Source: Limnobaculum zhutongyuii (lineage in GTDB: Bacteria > Pseudomonadota > Gammaproteobacteria > Enterobacterales > Enterobacteriaceae). Taken from it: a DNA stretch of 64,000 nucleotides. Location of the stretch: positions 3,100,001-3,164,000 of the forward strand of contig NZ_CP034752.1 in the NCBI RefSeq assembly GCF_004295645.1, written 5' to 3'. Both the position numbers and the translations under genes were made by a program. The notes beneath the pieces are model-generated. The model did no database searches. It was not told the origin of the DNA and saw nothing but the letters and a program-made list of their open reading frames with translations. This document shows, in pieces, positions 54,715 to 64,000 of this stretch. How positions within the stretch are numbered: the stretch's first letter is position 1; each line of letters opens with the position of its first letter.

Positions 54715-55164
54715 TTAGTGTTGGTTAGAGTATGCGACGTTACCTGCGCCAAGTTGAGTAACGGAGATTAAGCCGCCATCATAGCTTTGTGATGCGCCAG
54801 AAACGTTACCGCTACCGCTTTGAGAAACGTAGATTGCTGCTTTATTGGCAGTTTGTGCCGCAACGCTCAGGTTATCATTACCAAATTGGTCAACGTTAAT
54901 CAGACTGTTGTCACCGCTTTGATTGCTGTAAGACTTGTTACGATCGCCACGTTGCTCAACATCCGTTAAAGATTTATAAGCCTGGGTTTGGCTGGCATCA
55001 GCAAAGTTGCTGGTACCTGCCTGATAGATACGAATTTCAGCAGATGCTGAGGTGTACTGAGGTACAGTTGGAGTTGGTGTTGGAGCTGGATGGTCATCAC
55101 GACCAGCCATGGCACTGCCAGAAAGAACTAATGATGTTAATGCAATAATTTTCCACAGTTTCAT
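54715..55164 (-). CDS. csgA: Major curlin subunit CsgA
   Basis: Main amyloid subunit of curli fibres, secreted through CsgG. The 149-residue precursor has a signal peptide (1-20, ending SAMA) and five imperfect curlin repeats of the pattern SxxxxQxGxxNxxxxxQ, ending in NVAYSNQH. Unlike E. coli, the N-terminal segment that guides secretion is not glycine-rich but holds APTPTPTVPQYTS; only VPQY is shared. All five repeats keep the Gln/Asn ladder. Downstream of csgB. Confidence 0.93.
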   Translation of the reverse strand: MKLWKIIALTSLVLSGSAMAGRDDHPAPTPTPTVPQYTSASAEIRIYQAGTSNFADASQTQAYKSLTDVEQRGDRNKSYSNQSGDNSLINVDQFGNDNLSVAAQTANKAAIYVSQSGSGNVSGASQSYDGGLISVTQLGAGNVAYSNQH

Positions 55165-55218
55165 GATACTACCCCGTCGTATATAGGCTTTCTATGATTG
55201 TCAAAAAAACAGTCATTC

Positions 55219-55704
55219 CTAGTGTTGGATCACTCGAATGGCCATTCCTGACGAATTTTGTATAACACCGGCTGACCGGTTTACACCGTTTTGAATAATT
55301 TGCGTTACGTTCCCTTTACCCTTTTGGATAATGTAAGCTTCATTATCAAAATCTGATTGCTCAATAGACGCTGAATTGGCCGCACCGGACTGTGCTATAT
55401 AAGCCACATTGTTAGCATCGGTCTGAATAATTTCAGCGTTATTTGCGATTCCTCTTTGAGCCATAACAGCCGTGTTATTGCTCCCCGATTGCTTAATCTG
55501 TGCCTGGTTTCCACCTTTTTGTATAACAATGGCCAGGTTGGAAGTACCGTTTTGCTGAATATTCGCTCGATTTCCTTGCCCCACAGCAGAACTTCGATTC
55601 ATCTGATAATCAGATGAAACAAATTCAGAACCTGCCATGTCATATTGAGCTATCGATACACCAGAAACAGAAAGCAACGCTAATGCACATATCAATCTTT
55701 TCAT
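55219..55704 (-). CDS. csgB: Curlin nucleator CsgB
   Basis: Outer-membrane-associated nucleator that templates CsgA polymerisation. The start at 55704 has AGGGTGA at the right distance and gives 161 residues; a GTG nine bases upstream would lie in that site. A signal peptide of about 19 residues is followed by glutamine/asparagine curlin repeats and the C-terminal AIRVIQH, like the E. coli end AIRVTQR. First gene of csgBAC. Confidence 0.93.
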   Translation of the reverse strand: MKRLICALALLSVSGVSIAQYDMAGSEFVSSDYQMNRSSAVGQGNRANIQQNGTSNLAIVIQKGGNQAQIKQSGSNNTAVMAQRGIANNAEIIQTDANNVAYIAQSGAANSASIEQSDFDNEAYIIQKGKGNVTQIIQNGVNRSAGVIQNSSGMAIRVIQH

Positions 55705-56501
55705 TTTTGTCACCCTAATTAAATCTAATGGGCTGACTTCGCATAAACATGAATAATAAAATCAATGATTATCTTTCAGATAATTAACCATCATGACTAT
55801 TTACTTCGCTACATAATGATTTGAGTATGCAATCGCTCGGAAATAAAAAACTCACCCTCTTTTCGTATTTTAAATAACCAGTATTGATACAAAAGTTTTA
55901 GGGTAGGTAAGAAACCGTTCTATTTATTAAACTTTAATTTTAAAAAGAGAAAAAAATCATTTCATCCATATAAAAAATTCATATTCAAAAAAATAAAGCT
56001 ACCATACTACCCAATCAACGATCACAAAAAAAAATAAAAAATATTCCATTAATTATCTAAATTTAAAAATCACACTAACTCATTCATCATTAAGCAATAA
56101 TGAATAGCTATTAGATACATCTCAAATGCGCCATATCGCGTAGAAAAAAATTACGTTTCACATTGTGAATTGCTTTATTAAATAGTACTACCGCATGATT
56201 TTATTGATTTTTTATATCATACCCATCATTAGTTAGTTGAATTGATTGAAAATGTTATAAACCAAAAGAAACATTTTGCAACAAAAATAGACCTTGCTTT
56301 AGAAATCGTTAATACTAGATTGAGTATGTGTAAAAACACACAATCAAAGGAATCAATAAACAGAAAAACACCAATTTATTTATCATATATATTTCAAATG
56401 AAATCTTTTTATTAAAAATAGAAAGTCATTAAATAATTACGTTTACTGCAGTCTCTAAGATTCTGCGCGGATGGGTTTGTCTATTATTTCGGAGTTTCAT
56501 T
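55705..56501. other. Divergent csgB/csgD control region
   Basis: About 800 AT-rich bases between csgBAC and csgDEFG. In E. coli the corresponding region binds OmpR, IHF, H-NS, RpoS polymerase and CsgD. No coding sequence is supported. The csgD ribosome binding site CGGAG lies about ten bases before its ATG. Individual sites cannot be assigned by eye. Confidence 0.65.
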
Positions 56502-57149
56502 ATGAGTAATGAAGCAAACAGGAGCTTGTTGCTATTAATAACACAACCATCGTTATTAGCTACAGCGCTATTACATCAGTTAAATACAGCCTTACCCATT
56601 AATGTTAAGTTGCAAAACATTCATAAACCACTTGATGAACCACCAACTGAAAAGGTGTTGGTTCTTTTTGATTTGATGAGCGTAGATAGAAAGTTGATTA
56701 CTTTTTGGCAAGGGGTTCTCAACCAAAATCGCGATCGTATCAAATTGCTCTTGCTTAATACGCCTGAAGATTATCACTTTGAAGAAATTGAAAAATGGCC
56801 ACAGATTAGTGCTGTATTTTATCTATCTGCCGACCAGGAAAAATTAATCGAAGGGATTAATAGCGTCATGGGTGGCGAGTATTACTTTTCTCAGCGATTA
56901 GCCAGTCACCTGCTCAATCAATCCCGCTTTTACCACTATCACCATGGTGATAGTGCGACCGACCTGACACAACGAGAGAAAGAGATCCTGCATAAGCTAT
57001 GTATGGGAGCCTCCAATCTGGAGATTGCCAGACTGCTGTTTATCAGTGAAAACACGGTAAAAACTCATCTGTATAACCTGTTTAAGAAAATCTCCTTGAA
57101 GAATCGCACTCAGGCAGCAACCTGGGCCAATGAACATCTTAGGCGCTGA
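56502..57149 (+). CDS. csgD: Biofilm master regulator CsgD
   Basis: LuxR/FixJ-family activator of curli and cellulose genes. The 215 residues (216 in E. coli) have an atypical receiver-like N-terminal domain and a C-terminal helix-turn-helix with LTQREKEILHKLCMGASN and ENTVKTHLYNLFKKI. First gene of csgDEFG. Confidence 0.95.
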   Translation: MSNEANRSLLLLITQPSLLATALLHQLNTALPINVKLQNIHKPLDEPPTEKVLVLFDLMSVDRKLITFWQGVLNQNRDRIKLLLLNTPEDYHFEEIEKWPQISAVFYLSADQEKLIEGINSVMGGEYYFSQRLASHLLNQSRFYHYHHGDSATDLTQREKEILHKLCMGASNLEIARLLFISENTVKTHLYNLFKKISLKNRTQAATWANEHLRR

Positions 57150-57152
57150 GTC

Positions 57153-57542
57153 ATGAACGGTTATCTGTCGGCGGCTATCATTTCACTCTTTTTAATGTTT
57201 AGCCCAATCGCATCTGCTGTAGAAGTTGAAGTGCCGGGTTTGATTACCGATCACACGGTAACCGCCACCGGACACGATTTTTACCGCGCCTTTAGTGATA
57301 AATGGGAAAAAGATTTTAAAGGAAATATCACTATCAGTGAAAAACCCAGCGCTCGCTGGGGAAGTTGGATAACCATAAAAATCGATCAGGATGTGCTACA
57401 TCAGGCGTTTCTGTTTCCAAGCAAACGCGACTTTAACCGTAACGTAGAATTGGCCATTGATCAGGTGGCACAGAAACTGGCCAGAAGACAGATAGACCAA
57501 AGCCTTCTGAATACCGGTGACTTAACCCGCGATGAGTTTTAA
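57153..57542 (+). CDS. csgE: Curli secretion specificity factor CsgE
   Basis: Periplasmic protein that caps CsgG and selects substrates. The 129 residues equal the E. coli length. A signal peptide (about 1-22) precedes [20 protein letters not shown], and the C-terminus [12 protein letters not shown] is conserved. It begins four bases after csgD. Confidence 0.96.
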   Translation: MNGYLSAAIISLFLMFSPIASAVEVEVPGLITDHTVTATGHDFYRAFSDKWEKDFKGNITISEKPSARWGSWITIKIDQDVLHQAFLFPSKRDFNRNVELAIDQVAQKLARRQIDQSLLNTGDLTRDEF

Positions 57543-57552
57543 GGAGAGTATT

Positions 57553-57963
57553 ATGCGCATCAAAAACTTGGTTCTATCTTTGCTTCTGTTCTCTCCCCTC
57601 TCTTGGGGAGGAAACATGGTATTCCAGTTCGTAAACCCTAACTTTGGCGGTAACCCAAACAATGGCTCTTTTCTGTTATCGGAAGCCAATGCCCAAAACT
57701 CCTATAAAGATCCTGATGGATATGATTTTGAATCCTCTACGCCTTCAGCGCTGGATAATTTTACCTCGGCCATTCAGTCACAACTTCTGGGTAGCCTGAT
57801 GGGTAACATCAATCAGGGAAAACCGGGCCGACTGGTGACAAAAGACTTTATTGTTGATGTCACTAACACCGACGGTAACTTAACCATGAACATTCTCGAC
57901 CGTGCCAGTGGTAAAAGCTCGACCATTCAAGTCGATGGCTTGACCAGTATCAGCGCTAACTAA
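57553..57963 (+). CDS. csgF: Curli nucleation/assembly factor CsgF
   Basis: Surface factor that binds the outside of the CsgG pore and anchors CsgB. The start at 57553 has AAGGAG upstream and gives 136 residues with a signal peptide ending near SWGG; an in-frame upstream ATG at 57532 lies in csgE and is rejected. The mature N-terminus [18 protein letters not shown], which inserts in the CsgG pore, is conserved. Confidence 0.95.
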   Translation: MRIKNLVLSLLLFSPLSWGGNMVFQFVNPNFGGNPNNGSFLLSEANAQNSYKDPDGYDFESSTPSALDNFTSAIQSQLLGSLMGNINQGKPGRLVTKDFIVDVTNTDGNLTMNILDRASGKSSTIQVDGLTSISAN

Positions 57964-57979
57964 GACAAGGTAACGACCT

Positions 57980-58810
57980 ATGCGCCATCTCTTATTACTT
58001 GCCAGCCTGTTTCTACTAAATGGTTGTTTAACCAATCCACCAAGATAAGCAGCTGAACCAACATTATTGCCTCGCAGCCCAAGTTATCAGGATTTAATTC
58101 AGTTACCGACGCCAAAAGGTAAAATCTTTGTCTCGGTATACAATATTCAGGATGAAACCGGACAGTTTAAACCCTATCCTGCCAGTAACTTCTCAACTTC
58201 TGTACCACAGAGCGCGACGGCTATGTTGATATCAGCCTTAAAGGACTCCAACTGGTTTATTCCACTGGAACGACAAGGTCTACAAAACCTGTTAAATGAA
58301 CGGAAAATTATTCGGGCAGCTCAAGAGAATGGTAAAGCGGCAGTTAATAATATGCAGCCACTTTCCTCACTGGTTGCAGCAAACGTACTGATTGAAGGCT
58401 CCATCATTGGTTACGAAAGCAACGTGAAATCAGGGGGAATCGGTGCACGGTATTTTGGTATCGGGGGCAGTACCCAGTATCAACTCGATCAGATTGCCGT
58501 TAACTTACGGGTCGTCAATGTTAGCACTGGTGAAATCCTCTCATCAGTGAATACCAGTAAAACGATTCTTTCTTATGAAGTTCAGGCAGGTGTATTCCGC
58601 TTTATCGATTATCAGCGCCTGCTGGAAGGTGAAGTAGGCTATACCTCTAATGAACCCGTCATGATGTGTCTGATGTCCGCCATTGAGACTGGGGTTATCT
58701 ACCTGATTAACGATGGTATAAACCGAAATCTGTGGCAGTTACAGAATCCACAAGAGATCAATATGCCCGTTTTCCAGCGCTATAAAAATCTTAAGGTTCC
58801 GGTAGCTTGA
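57980..58810 (+). pseudogene. csgG: Curli secretion channel lipoprotein CsgG, interrupted by an early stop
   Basis: CsgG is the nonameric outer-membrane lipoprotein pore for curli subunits. From ATG 57980 the frame reads a lipoprotein signal and lipobox (LLNGC, Cys16), then CLTNPPR and a TAA at 58046-58048 (codon 23). The same frame then continues without further interruption to 58810 and matches E. coli CsgG to the end (276 codons; 277 residues in E. coli). The stop stands where E. coli has Glu23, so a single GAA-to-TAA change explains it. A TTG at 58067 could restart a 247-residue product, but it would lack the signal peptide and lipidation Cys. Either a recent null allele or a sequence error. 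Confidence 0.9.
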
Positions 58811-58834
58811 TATCATCTTTCATTTTACCAAGAT

Positions 58835-58862
58835 AAAGGTTCTGCCTTTTGGCAGAACCTTT
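58835..58862 (+). terminator. csgDEFG terminator
   Basis: Perfect 12-bp stem AAAGGTTCTGCC with its complement and a TTTT loop, 25 bases past the csgG stop. Confidence 0.9.
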
Positions 58863-58865
58863 GAG

Positions 58866-59123
58866 ACTGCTGATAAACCTAAGAAATTGGCCTCAATGAA
58901 TATTCCGGTCGTAAAATCTAAAATGCTCATATTAGCTTTGTGCTCGACCGGAAGACCATCTGTACTTAGCTTCAGTGCGTGTCGGGCCTGGTCTGCCTAC
59001 GGGCAGTTATGAAACACCTTGCGGTGTTTCACCCTGACGGGCCAGCGTGAGCGCTGTTCAAACAGGCTTTGCCTGTTTGTCGTTGGCTTACGCCAAGTCG
59101 ACCCCCACGGCAGCCCCTCCCGA
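58866..59123 (-). repeat. Mosaic intergenic repeat, copy 3 (longest)
   Basis: Read on the minus strand it begins GTCGGGAGGGGCTGCCG, passes an 18-base block shared with copy 1 (59080-59097), then a string of small hairpins (AAACAGGC/GCCTGTTT; GAAACACC/GGTGTTTC), and ends with the core shared by all three copies (58966 down to 58866). The core hairpin here is nine perfect base pairs: 58903-58911 with 58945-58953. The hairpin string is missing from copy 1 and mostly missing from copy 2. Confidence 0.82.
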
Positions 59124-59173
59124 CAATTAGCTCTTTTAAACACAAGACTGAAGAAATCAGGCTTTATTATTAA

Positions 59174-60358
59174 TTACTTCACAATCTCATGTGGCGGTAA
59201 TTTTGTTAATGAGATTTTTAACAGGAAATACCCTAATACTGCGGCCACCGTTGAGCCAATCAAAATACCTAAACGTGAATAGGTAATGTATTCAGCGGAC
59301 AAACCTTCAAATGCCAGAGAAGAGATAAAAATAGACATCGTAAAGCCAATACCACAGAGCACAGAAACAGAGAAGATATGCTTTAACTGGATAGATTCCG
59401 GCATTTTTACTAAACCGGTTTTTAACGCAACCCAGCAGAAACCAAAGATCCCCAGCGGCTTACCGACTACCAAGCCCAACATAATTCCCAATGGCAAAAT
59501 ACCACTCAGTGAACTTAGCGTCACACCAGCCAAAGCAACACCGGCATTGGCAAAAGCAAACAGCGGTAAAATAAAGTAAGTGACCCAAGGATGTAACTGA
59601 TGAATCAAACTATCCAATGGCTTACTGCCTTCAGAGCCATTAAGAGGAATGAAAAATCCGGTAATTACGCCCGCCAATGTGGCATGCACACCAGACTTAA
59701 GCATAAACACCCAGAGTATTGCGCCAACAATAATATAGGCCAGTTTATTACCTACGCCGCGCCAGTTCATCACCGCCATAATAGCAATCGTCACTGCGGC
59801 ACCGACAAGTGCGACCATTGAAAGATCTTTGGTATAAAACAGAGCAATAATAATTATCGCCCCTAAATCGTCAATAATCGCTAACGCCATCAGAAATGCT
59901 TTCAGGCTGGTTGGTACCCGGCTTCCTAATAACGCCATAACCCCAAGTGCAAAGGCGATATCGGTTGCCGCGGGAATGGCCCAACCGGTACGAGTTACCA
60001 CATCATCCATGTTAAATATCAGATAAACCAGCGCGGGGAGAATCATACCCCCTATCGCCGCGACTACCGGAAACATGGCCTTATCTCTTCCCGCCAACGA
60101 TCCTTCTATCAGCTCTTTTTTAACTTCCAGTCCAATAACTAAAAAGAAGATTGCCATCAAACCATCATTGATCCAATGGGCCAGTGAGTTACTTAAATCC
60201 AAAGCGGCAATCTTGATAACTATGGGTAAATGCAGAAAACCTTCATATGCATTCAGCAAAGGTGAGTTAGCCATAATCATGGCAATTAATGCTGCGATAA
60301 TCAGTAAAATACCGCCTGATGCCTCTAACTTTAGAAACTGGCGCAAATAGTGAGTCAT
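59174..60358 (-). CDS. nhaA: Na+/H+ antiporter NhaA
   Basis: Inner-membrane antiporter that expels sodium in exchange for two protons. The 394 residues have about twelve membrane segments. The ion-binding pair Asp163-Asp164 ([10 protein letters not shown]) and Asp133 (ATDIAFALG) are at the same numbers as in E. coli, and the pH-sensor-region [10 protein letters not shown] is present. The neighbouring activator gene nhaR of E. coli is absent here. Confidence 0.97.
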   Translation of the reverse strand: MTHYLRQFLKLEASGGILLIIAALIAMIMANSPLLNAYEGFLHLPIVIKIAALDLSNSLAHWINDGLMAIFFLVIGLEVKKELIEGSLAGRDKAMFPVVAAIGGMILPALVYLIFNMDDVVTRTGWAIPAATDIAFALGVMALLGSRVPTSLKAFLMALAIIDDLGAIIIIALFYTKDLSMVALVGAAVTIAIMAVMNWRGVGNKLAYIIVGAILWVFMLKSGVHATLAGVITGFFIPLNGSEGSKPLDSLIHQLHPWVTYFILPLFAFANAGVALAGVTLSSLSGILPLGIMLGLVVGKPLGIFGFCWVALKTGLVKMPESIQLKHIFSVSVLCGIGFTMSIFISSLAFEGLSAEYITYSRLGILIGSTVAAVLGYFLLKISLTKLPPHEIVK

Positions 60359-60712
60359 GATAAAAACGGCTCCTTTAATATCTTAAAACAAGATACCTTA
60401 ATGTTATTATTCAAATTAGCACTATCGTGATGGTACTATAAAACTTCACCTAACGCTTTAAAATTAGACTAAGAATCCATAATTTTACAAAAAGCAGCCT
60501 TTAATCACACTAATACCCAGAGTTACTCATAGCAAGCAAACTAAAACACCCTTATTAATCATGCTGTAATATTAATAACCACTAAAAATGAAGCACTTGC
60601 TTTTTATTCATCATTAAACGGTAAAATTAGCCGGTTACCTTTTGATTTCAGGCAAAAAAAATCCCCGATTGTTGATCGGGGATTTTTATTCTGAGAATCA
60701 GACGCTAAATAA
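60359..60712. other. nhaA-dnaJ intergenic region
   Basis: 354 AT-rich bases with the nhaA promoter region and, at its right side, the dnaKJ terminator. No small gene or RNA was recognised. Confidence 0.6.
60654..60687 (-). terminator. dnaKJ terminator
   Basis: Stem AAAATCCCCGAT (60658-60669) with ATCGGGGATTTT (60675-60686), loop TGTTG, followed on the minus strand by a T run. It lies about 26 bases after the dnaJ stop. Confidence 0.95.
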
Positions 60713-61849
60713 TTAGCCTGTCAAATCATCAAAAAACTTCTTCACGCCGTCAAAGAATGACTTAGAGCGCGGGCTATTTTTAGCCCCTTTTTCTCCACCC
60801 AGAGATTCTTCAAGCTCGCGTAAAAGTTGTTTTTGTTTCTCATTAAGCTTAACCGGTGTCTCAACCACAACACGACACAGCAGGTCACCCTGGCTGCCAC
60901 CGCGAACTGATTTAACACCCTTTCCGCGCATTCGGAACAGTTTGCCGGTTTGAGTTTCTGCCGGAACTTTCAGATTTACCCGACCATCCAGCGTAGGAAC
61001 CTCAATTTCACCACCTAAAGCGGCCATTGCAAAGTTAATCGGCACTTCACAATAGAGGTTATTACCATCACGTTCAAAGATTGGATGCTGTTTCACCTGA
61101 ATCTGAACGTATAAATCACCCGCCGGTGCTCCGTTCTCTCCGGCTTCACCTTCGCCAGACAAACGAATGCGATCCCCAGTATCAACACCTGCCGGGATCT
61201 TAACCGACAGCGTTTTAGTCTTCTCTACCCGACCCTGACCATGACATTTATTGCATGGATCTTTAATGATCTTACCGCGACCATGACAGGTTGGACAGGT
61301 TTGCTGTACCGCAAAGAAGCCCTGACGCATCTGAACCTGACCTGCACCATGACAGGTTGAACAGGTGGTTGAGCTGGTTCCTGCTTTCGCACCGCTGCCG
61401 TGGCAAACGTCACACTCAGCCAGCGTTGGAATACGGATCTCTTTGGCTACACCGCGAACCGCTTCTTCCAGCGTTAATGTCATGGTGTATTGCAAGTCGG
61501 AACCCCGGCTTGCGCGTTGACGACGACCACCAAAGATATCGCCAAATACGTCGCCAAAGATATCGTTAAAATCACCGCCGCCGCTGAAGCCACCGCCAAA
61601 ACCACCACCGCCCATGCCGCCTTGTTCAAAAGCAGCGTGGCCATACTGATCGTAAGCGGCTTTCTTCTGAGCATCGGTCAGTATTTCATAAGCTTCTTTG
61701 ATCTCTTTGAACTTCTCTTCAGAGTCTTTATCACCCTGATTTCTGTCCGGGTGATGTTTCATCGCTAAGCGTTTATAGGCCTTCTTTATTTCACGCTCAT
61801 CGGCGTCACGGCCTACGCCCAGGACTTCGTAATAGTCTTTCTTCGCCAT
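60713..61849 (-). CDS. dnaJ: Chaperone protein DnaJ
   Basis: Type I J-domain co-chaperone that delivers substrates to DnaK and stimulates its ATPase. The 378 residues contain the J domain with HPD (KHHPDRN, about 32-38), a Gly/Phe-rich linker (about 75-110), four CxxCxGxG zinc-binding repeats ([32 protein letters not shown]) and C-terminal substrate-binding domains. It lies 116 bases after dnaK and is cotranscribed from the heat-shock promoter. Confidence 0.99.
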   Translation of the reverse strand: MAKKDYYEVLGVGRDADEREIKKAYKRLAMKHHPDRNQGDKDSEEKFKEIKEAYEILTDAQKKAAYDQYGHAAFEQGGMGGGGFGGGFSGGGDFNDIFGDVFGDIFGGRRQRASRGSDLQYTMTLTLEEAVRGVAKEIRIPTLAECDVCHGSGAKAGTSSTTCSTCHGAGQVQMRQGFFAVQQTCPTCHGRGKIIKDPCNKCHGQGRVEKTKTLSVKIPAGVDTGDRIRLSGEGEAGENGAPAGDLYVQIQVKQHPIFERDGNNLYCEVPINFAMAALGGEIEVPTLDGRVNLKVPAETQTGKLFRMRGKGVKSVRGGSQGDLLCRVVVETPVKLNEKQKQLLRELEESLGGEKGAKNSPRSKSFFDGVKKFFDDLTG

Positions 61850-61965
61850 CTGTGGACTTTACCCTATATATGCGTACACGGGCGTAGAGTTACCTCAACG
61901 CCCGTGCCAAGTTCCGTTAACGATACCACAATTTAAGCATCATTACCGTGCCCGCTTAAGGGCGA

Positions 61966-63876
61966 TTACTTCTTGTCTTTAACTTCTTCGAACTCAGCGT
62001 CAACGGCGTCGTCATCTTTACCTGGCGCGCTTTGTGCGCCTTCTGATGTGGTTTCAGCATGTTGCTGCTGAGCCATTTCCATCAGCTTGCCAGATACTTC
62101 AACCAGCGCCTGGATTTTCGCTTCAATATCCGCTTTATCTTCACCTTTCAGAGAAGTTTCCAGCGCGCTTAACGCAGCTTCAATAGCGGTTTTATCATCC
62201 GCTGGTAACTTGTCGCCCGCTTCCGTAATTTGCTTACGGGTGCTGTGCAACAGGTGGTCACCCTGGTTACGTGTTTGTACCAGCTCTTCGAACTTACGGT
62301 CAGCATCGGCGTTAGCTTCTGCTTCACGCACCATTTTTTGGATTTCTTCTTCGTTCAAACCCGAAGAAGCCTTAATGGTAATGTTTTGCTCACGACCGCT
62401 GTTTTTATCTTTTGCCGATACATGCAAAATACCATCAGCATCGATATCAAACGTGACTTCGATTTGTGGCATACCGCGTGGTGCAGCCTGAATGCCGTCC
62501 AGATTGAACTGACCCAGTGATTTGTTATCTGCTGCACGCTTACGCTCACCCTGAATAACATGGATCGTTACCGCAGACTGATTGTCTTCTGCCGTTGAGA
62601 ACACCTGACTGTGTTTAGTCGGGATAGTGGTGTTCTTCGCAATCAGCGAAGTCATCACGCCGCCCATGGTTTCAATACCCAGAGACAGAGGTGTTACGTC
62701 TAACAGCAATACGTCAGTGACATCACCCGCTAACACGCCGCCCTGAACCGCAGCACCGATAGCCACTGCTTCATCCGGGTTAACGTCTTTACGCGGCTCT
62801 TTACCGAAGAAATCAGAGACTTTCTTCTGTACTAATGGCATACGGATTTGACCACCGACCAGAATAACATCGTCGATTTCATTTACTGACAGGCCAGCAT
62901 CCTGTAATGCAACTTTTAACGGCTCTAAAGAGCGGTTAACTAAATCTTCAACCAGTGACTCAAGTTTCGCACGAGTCACTTTAATATTCATATGCTTAGG
63001 ACCGGTTGCATCTGCAGTAATGTACGGCAGGTTAACATCCGTTTGCTGAGCAGAAGAGAGTTCGATTTTCGCTTTTTCTGCCGCTTCTTTCAGTCGTTGC
63101 ATCGCCAGCGGGTCATTACGTAAATCAAAGCCTTGTTCTTTCTTGAACTCATCGACTAAGTAGTTGATCAGACGGGTATCAAAGTCTTCACCACCTAAGT
63201 GAGTATCACCATTGGTTGCCAATACTTCGAAGGTTTTTTCGCCGTCAACTTCATCAATTTCAATAATAGAGATATCGAATGTACCACCACCTAAGTCATA
63301 CACGGCGATAGTGCGGTTACCCATCTCTTTATCCAGACCGTAAGCCAGAGCCGCTGCGGTTGGTTCGTTGATGATACGTTTTACATCTAAACCAGCAATA
63401 CGACCGGCATCTTTAGTTGCCTGACGTTGAGAATCGTTAAAGTAAGCCGGAACGGTAATTACCGCTTCGGTTACTGGCTCACCTAAAAAGTCTTCTGCTG
63501 TTTTCTTCATTTTTTTCAAAACTTCAGCAGAAATCTGAGGTGGTGCAATTTTTTGACCTTTTACTTCAACCCATGCGTCGCCGTTGTCTGCCCCAATAAT
63601 GTTAAAAGGCATAATGTCACGGTCACGCTGAACTTCTTCGTCACCAAAACGACGACCAATCAGACGCTTAATAGCGAAAAGTGTATTTTGTGGGTTAGTC
63701 ACCGCCTGACGTTTAGCAGGCTGACCAACCAGAATTTCGCCGTCCTGGGTATACGCGATAATTGACGGAGTTGTACGATCCCCTTCCGCGTTCTCAATTA
63801 CGCGAACCTGCGTGCCGTCCATAACAGCAACACATGAGTTCGTTGTACCCAGGTCAATACCAATAATTTTACCCAT
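61966..63876 (-). CDS. dnaK: Chaperone protein DnaK (Hsp70)
   Basis: ATP-dependent Hsp70 chaperone. The 636 residues (638 in E. coli) start with [16 protein letters not shown]; the ATPase domain includes [16 protein letters not shown] and [12 protein letters not shown]. The substrate-binding domain follows linker [15 protein letters not shown], and the C-terminus is the acidic tail [11 protein letters not shown]. Its promoter region has a sigma-32 element. Confidence 0.99.
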   Translation of the reverse strand: MGKIIGIDLGTTNSCVAVMDGTQVRVIENAEGDRTTPSIIAYTQDGEILVGQPAKRQAVTNPQNTLFAIKRLIGRRFGDEEVQRDRDIMPFNIIGADNGDAWVEVKGQKIAPPQISAEVLKKMKKTAEDFLGEPVTEAVITVPAYFNDSQRQATKDAGRIAGLDVKRIINEPTAAALAYGLDKEMGNRTIAVYDLGGGTFDISIIEIDEVDGEKTFEVLATNGDTHLGGEDFDTRLINYLVDEFKKEQGFDLRNDPLAMQRLKEAAEKAKIELSSAQQTDVNLPYITADATGPKHMNIKVTRAKLESLVEDLVNRSLEPLKVALQDAGLSVNEIDDVILVGGQIRMPLVQKKVSDFFGKEPRKDVNPDEAVAIGAAVQGGVLAGDVTDVLLLDVTPLSLGIETMGGVMTSLIAKNTTIPTKHSQVFSTAEDNQSAVTIHVIQGERKRAADNKSLGQFNLDGIQAAPRGMPQIEVTFDIDADGILHVSAKDKNSGREQNITIKASSGLNEEEIQKMVREAEANADADRKFEELVQTRNQGDHLLHSTRKQITEAGDKLPADDKTAIEAALSALETSLKGEDKADIEAKIQALVEVSGKLMEMAQQQHAETTSEGAQSAPGKDDDAVDAEFEEVKDKK

Positions 63877-63921
63877 TACATGTTCTCCACTTAAAAACTA
63901 TATTCGTTCACATACTCACCT

Positions 63922-63949
63922 ATATGGGGGTGCAAAATGACTTTTCAAC
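63922..63949 (-). promoter_or_regulatory. Sigma-32 heat-shock promoter of dnaKJ
   Basis: On the minus strand GTTGAAA (63943-63949) and CCCCATAT (63922-63929) are separated by 13 bases, a near-perfect match to the sigma-32 consensus CTTGAAA-N13-15-CCCCATNT. The site lies 46 bases upstream of the dnaK start codon. Confidence 0.92.
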
Positions 63950-64000
63950 TGCCAATAAAAGTCTTACATCCATAGGCTTGCTTCACCGTTGTTCATAAGA

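Larger units (their letters stand above)
58811..59173. other. csgG-nhaA intergenic region
   Basis: These 363 bases between convergent genes hold the csgG terminator and the largest copy of the mosaic repeat. No gene is supported; the reading frame at 59019-59282 is made of repeat sequence and nhaA antisense. Confidence 0.7.

Noticed and set aside
59019..59282. 87-residue frame between csgG and nhaA
   Set aside because: It consists of repeat-element hairpins and nhaA antisense sequence, and the frame is not kept in the other repeat copies.

Overview
The window is an ordinary-density enterobacterial chromosome segment. It carries the block known in Escherichia coli as minutes 0-2 (dnaK to cra), read here from the cra end. 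Protein sequences are close to the E. coli orthologs throughout. The order cra, ilvHI, leuABCD, thiBPQ, polB, rapA, rluA, djlA, lptD-surA-pdxA-rsmA-apaGH, folA, carBA, dapB, ispH-lspA-ileS-ribF, rpsT, nhaA, dnaJK is a hallmark of Enterobacterales. Moderate GC content, very AT-rich intergenic stretches and the divergence of the extra genes suggest a non-coliform member, perhaps a Budvicia/Pragia/Limnobaculum relative; that placement is inference. No rRNA, tRNA, transposase or CRISPR array was seen.

Layout. 1-7.1 kb: cra, ilvIH, an acyl-CoA synthetase and a cytochrome b561/b562 pair, all on the minus strand; the last three occupy the place where E. coli has leuO. 7.3-12.3 kb: leuL attenuator and leuABCD. 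12.3-18.4 kb: an accessory region with a flagellar sigma-28, a ToxR/CadC-like membrane regulator, a secreted protein, FlgM, FlgN and a LafK-type sigma-54 activator, followed by a double-glycine-leader microcin-like peptide. 19-24 kb: a DUF554 membrane protein, the TPP riboswitch with thiBPQ, and a DsbA-family protein. 24.5-42 kb: polB with a LexA box, rapA, rluA, a small kinase, djlA, the lptD-apaH operon, a secreted hypothetical, folA and a split ThrE-type exporter. 42.3-54.2 kb: carAB, dapB, ispH, lspA, ileS, ribF, rpsT. 54.3-58.8 kb: a complete curli locus (csgBAC and csgDEFG) whose csgG carries an early stop codon. 59.2-64 kb: nhaA, dnaJ, dnaK.

The most notable features are four. (1) The 12.5-17.7 kb region looks like a collapsed secondary (Flag-2/lateral) flagellar locus: only regulatory genes and a chaperone remain, in the order expected if all structural genes had been deleted, and they are still open. 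(2) csgG has a TAA at codon 23, replacing a conserved Glu codon just after the lipidation cysteine, while the other six csg genes are intact. (3) A mosaic intergenic repeat family occurs three times (about 4.0, 12.4 and 58.9 kb), each at gene 3' ends, with a hairpin whose paired bases co-vary. (4) A 100-residue microcin-like peptide gene has no export or immunity gene beside it. An 8-bp unit repeated ten times lies between carA and dapB.

Most of the rest is housekeeping: branched-chain amino acid, thiamine, pyrimidine/arginine and lysine precursors, outer-membrane biogenesis, translation and chaperones. Known regulatory devices are visible at the expected places: leu attenuator, TPP riboswitch, LexA box, ArgR box and a sigma-32 promoter.
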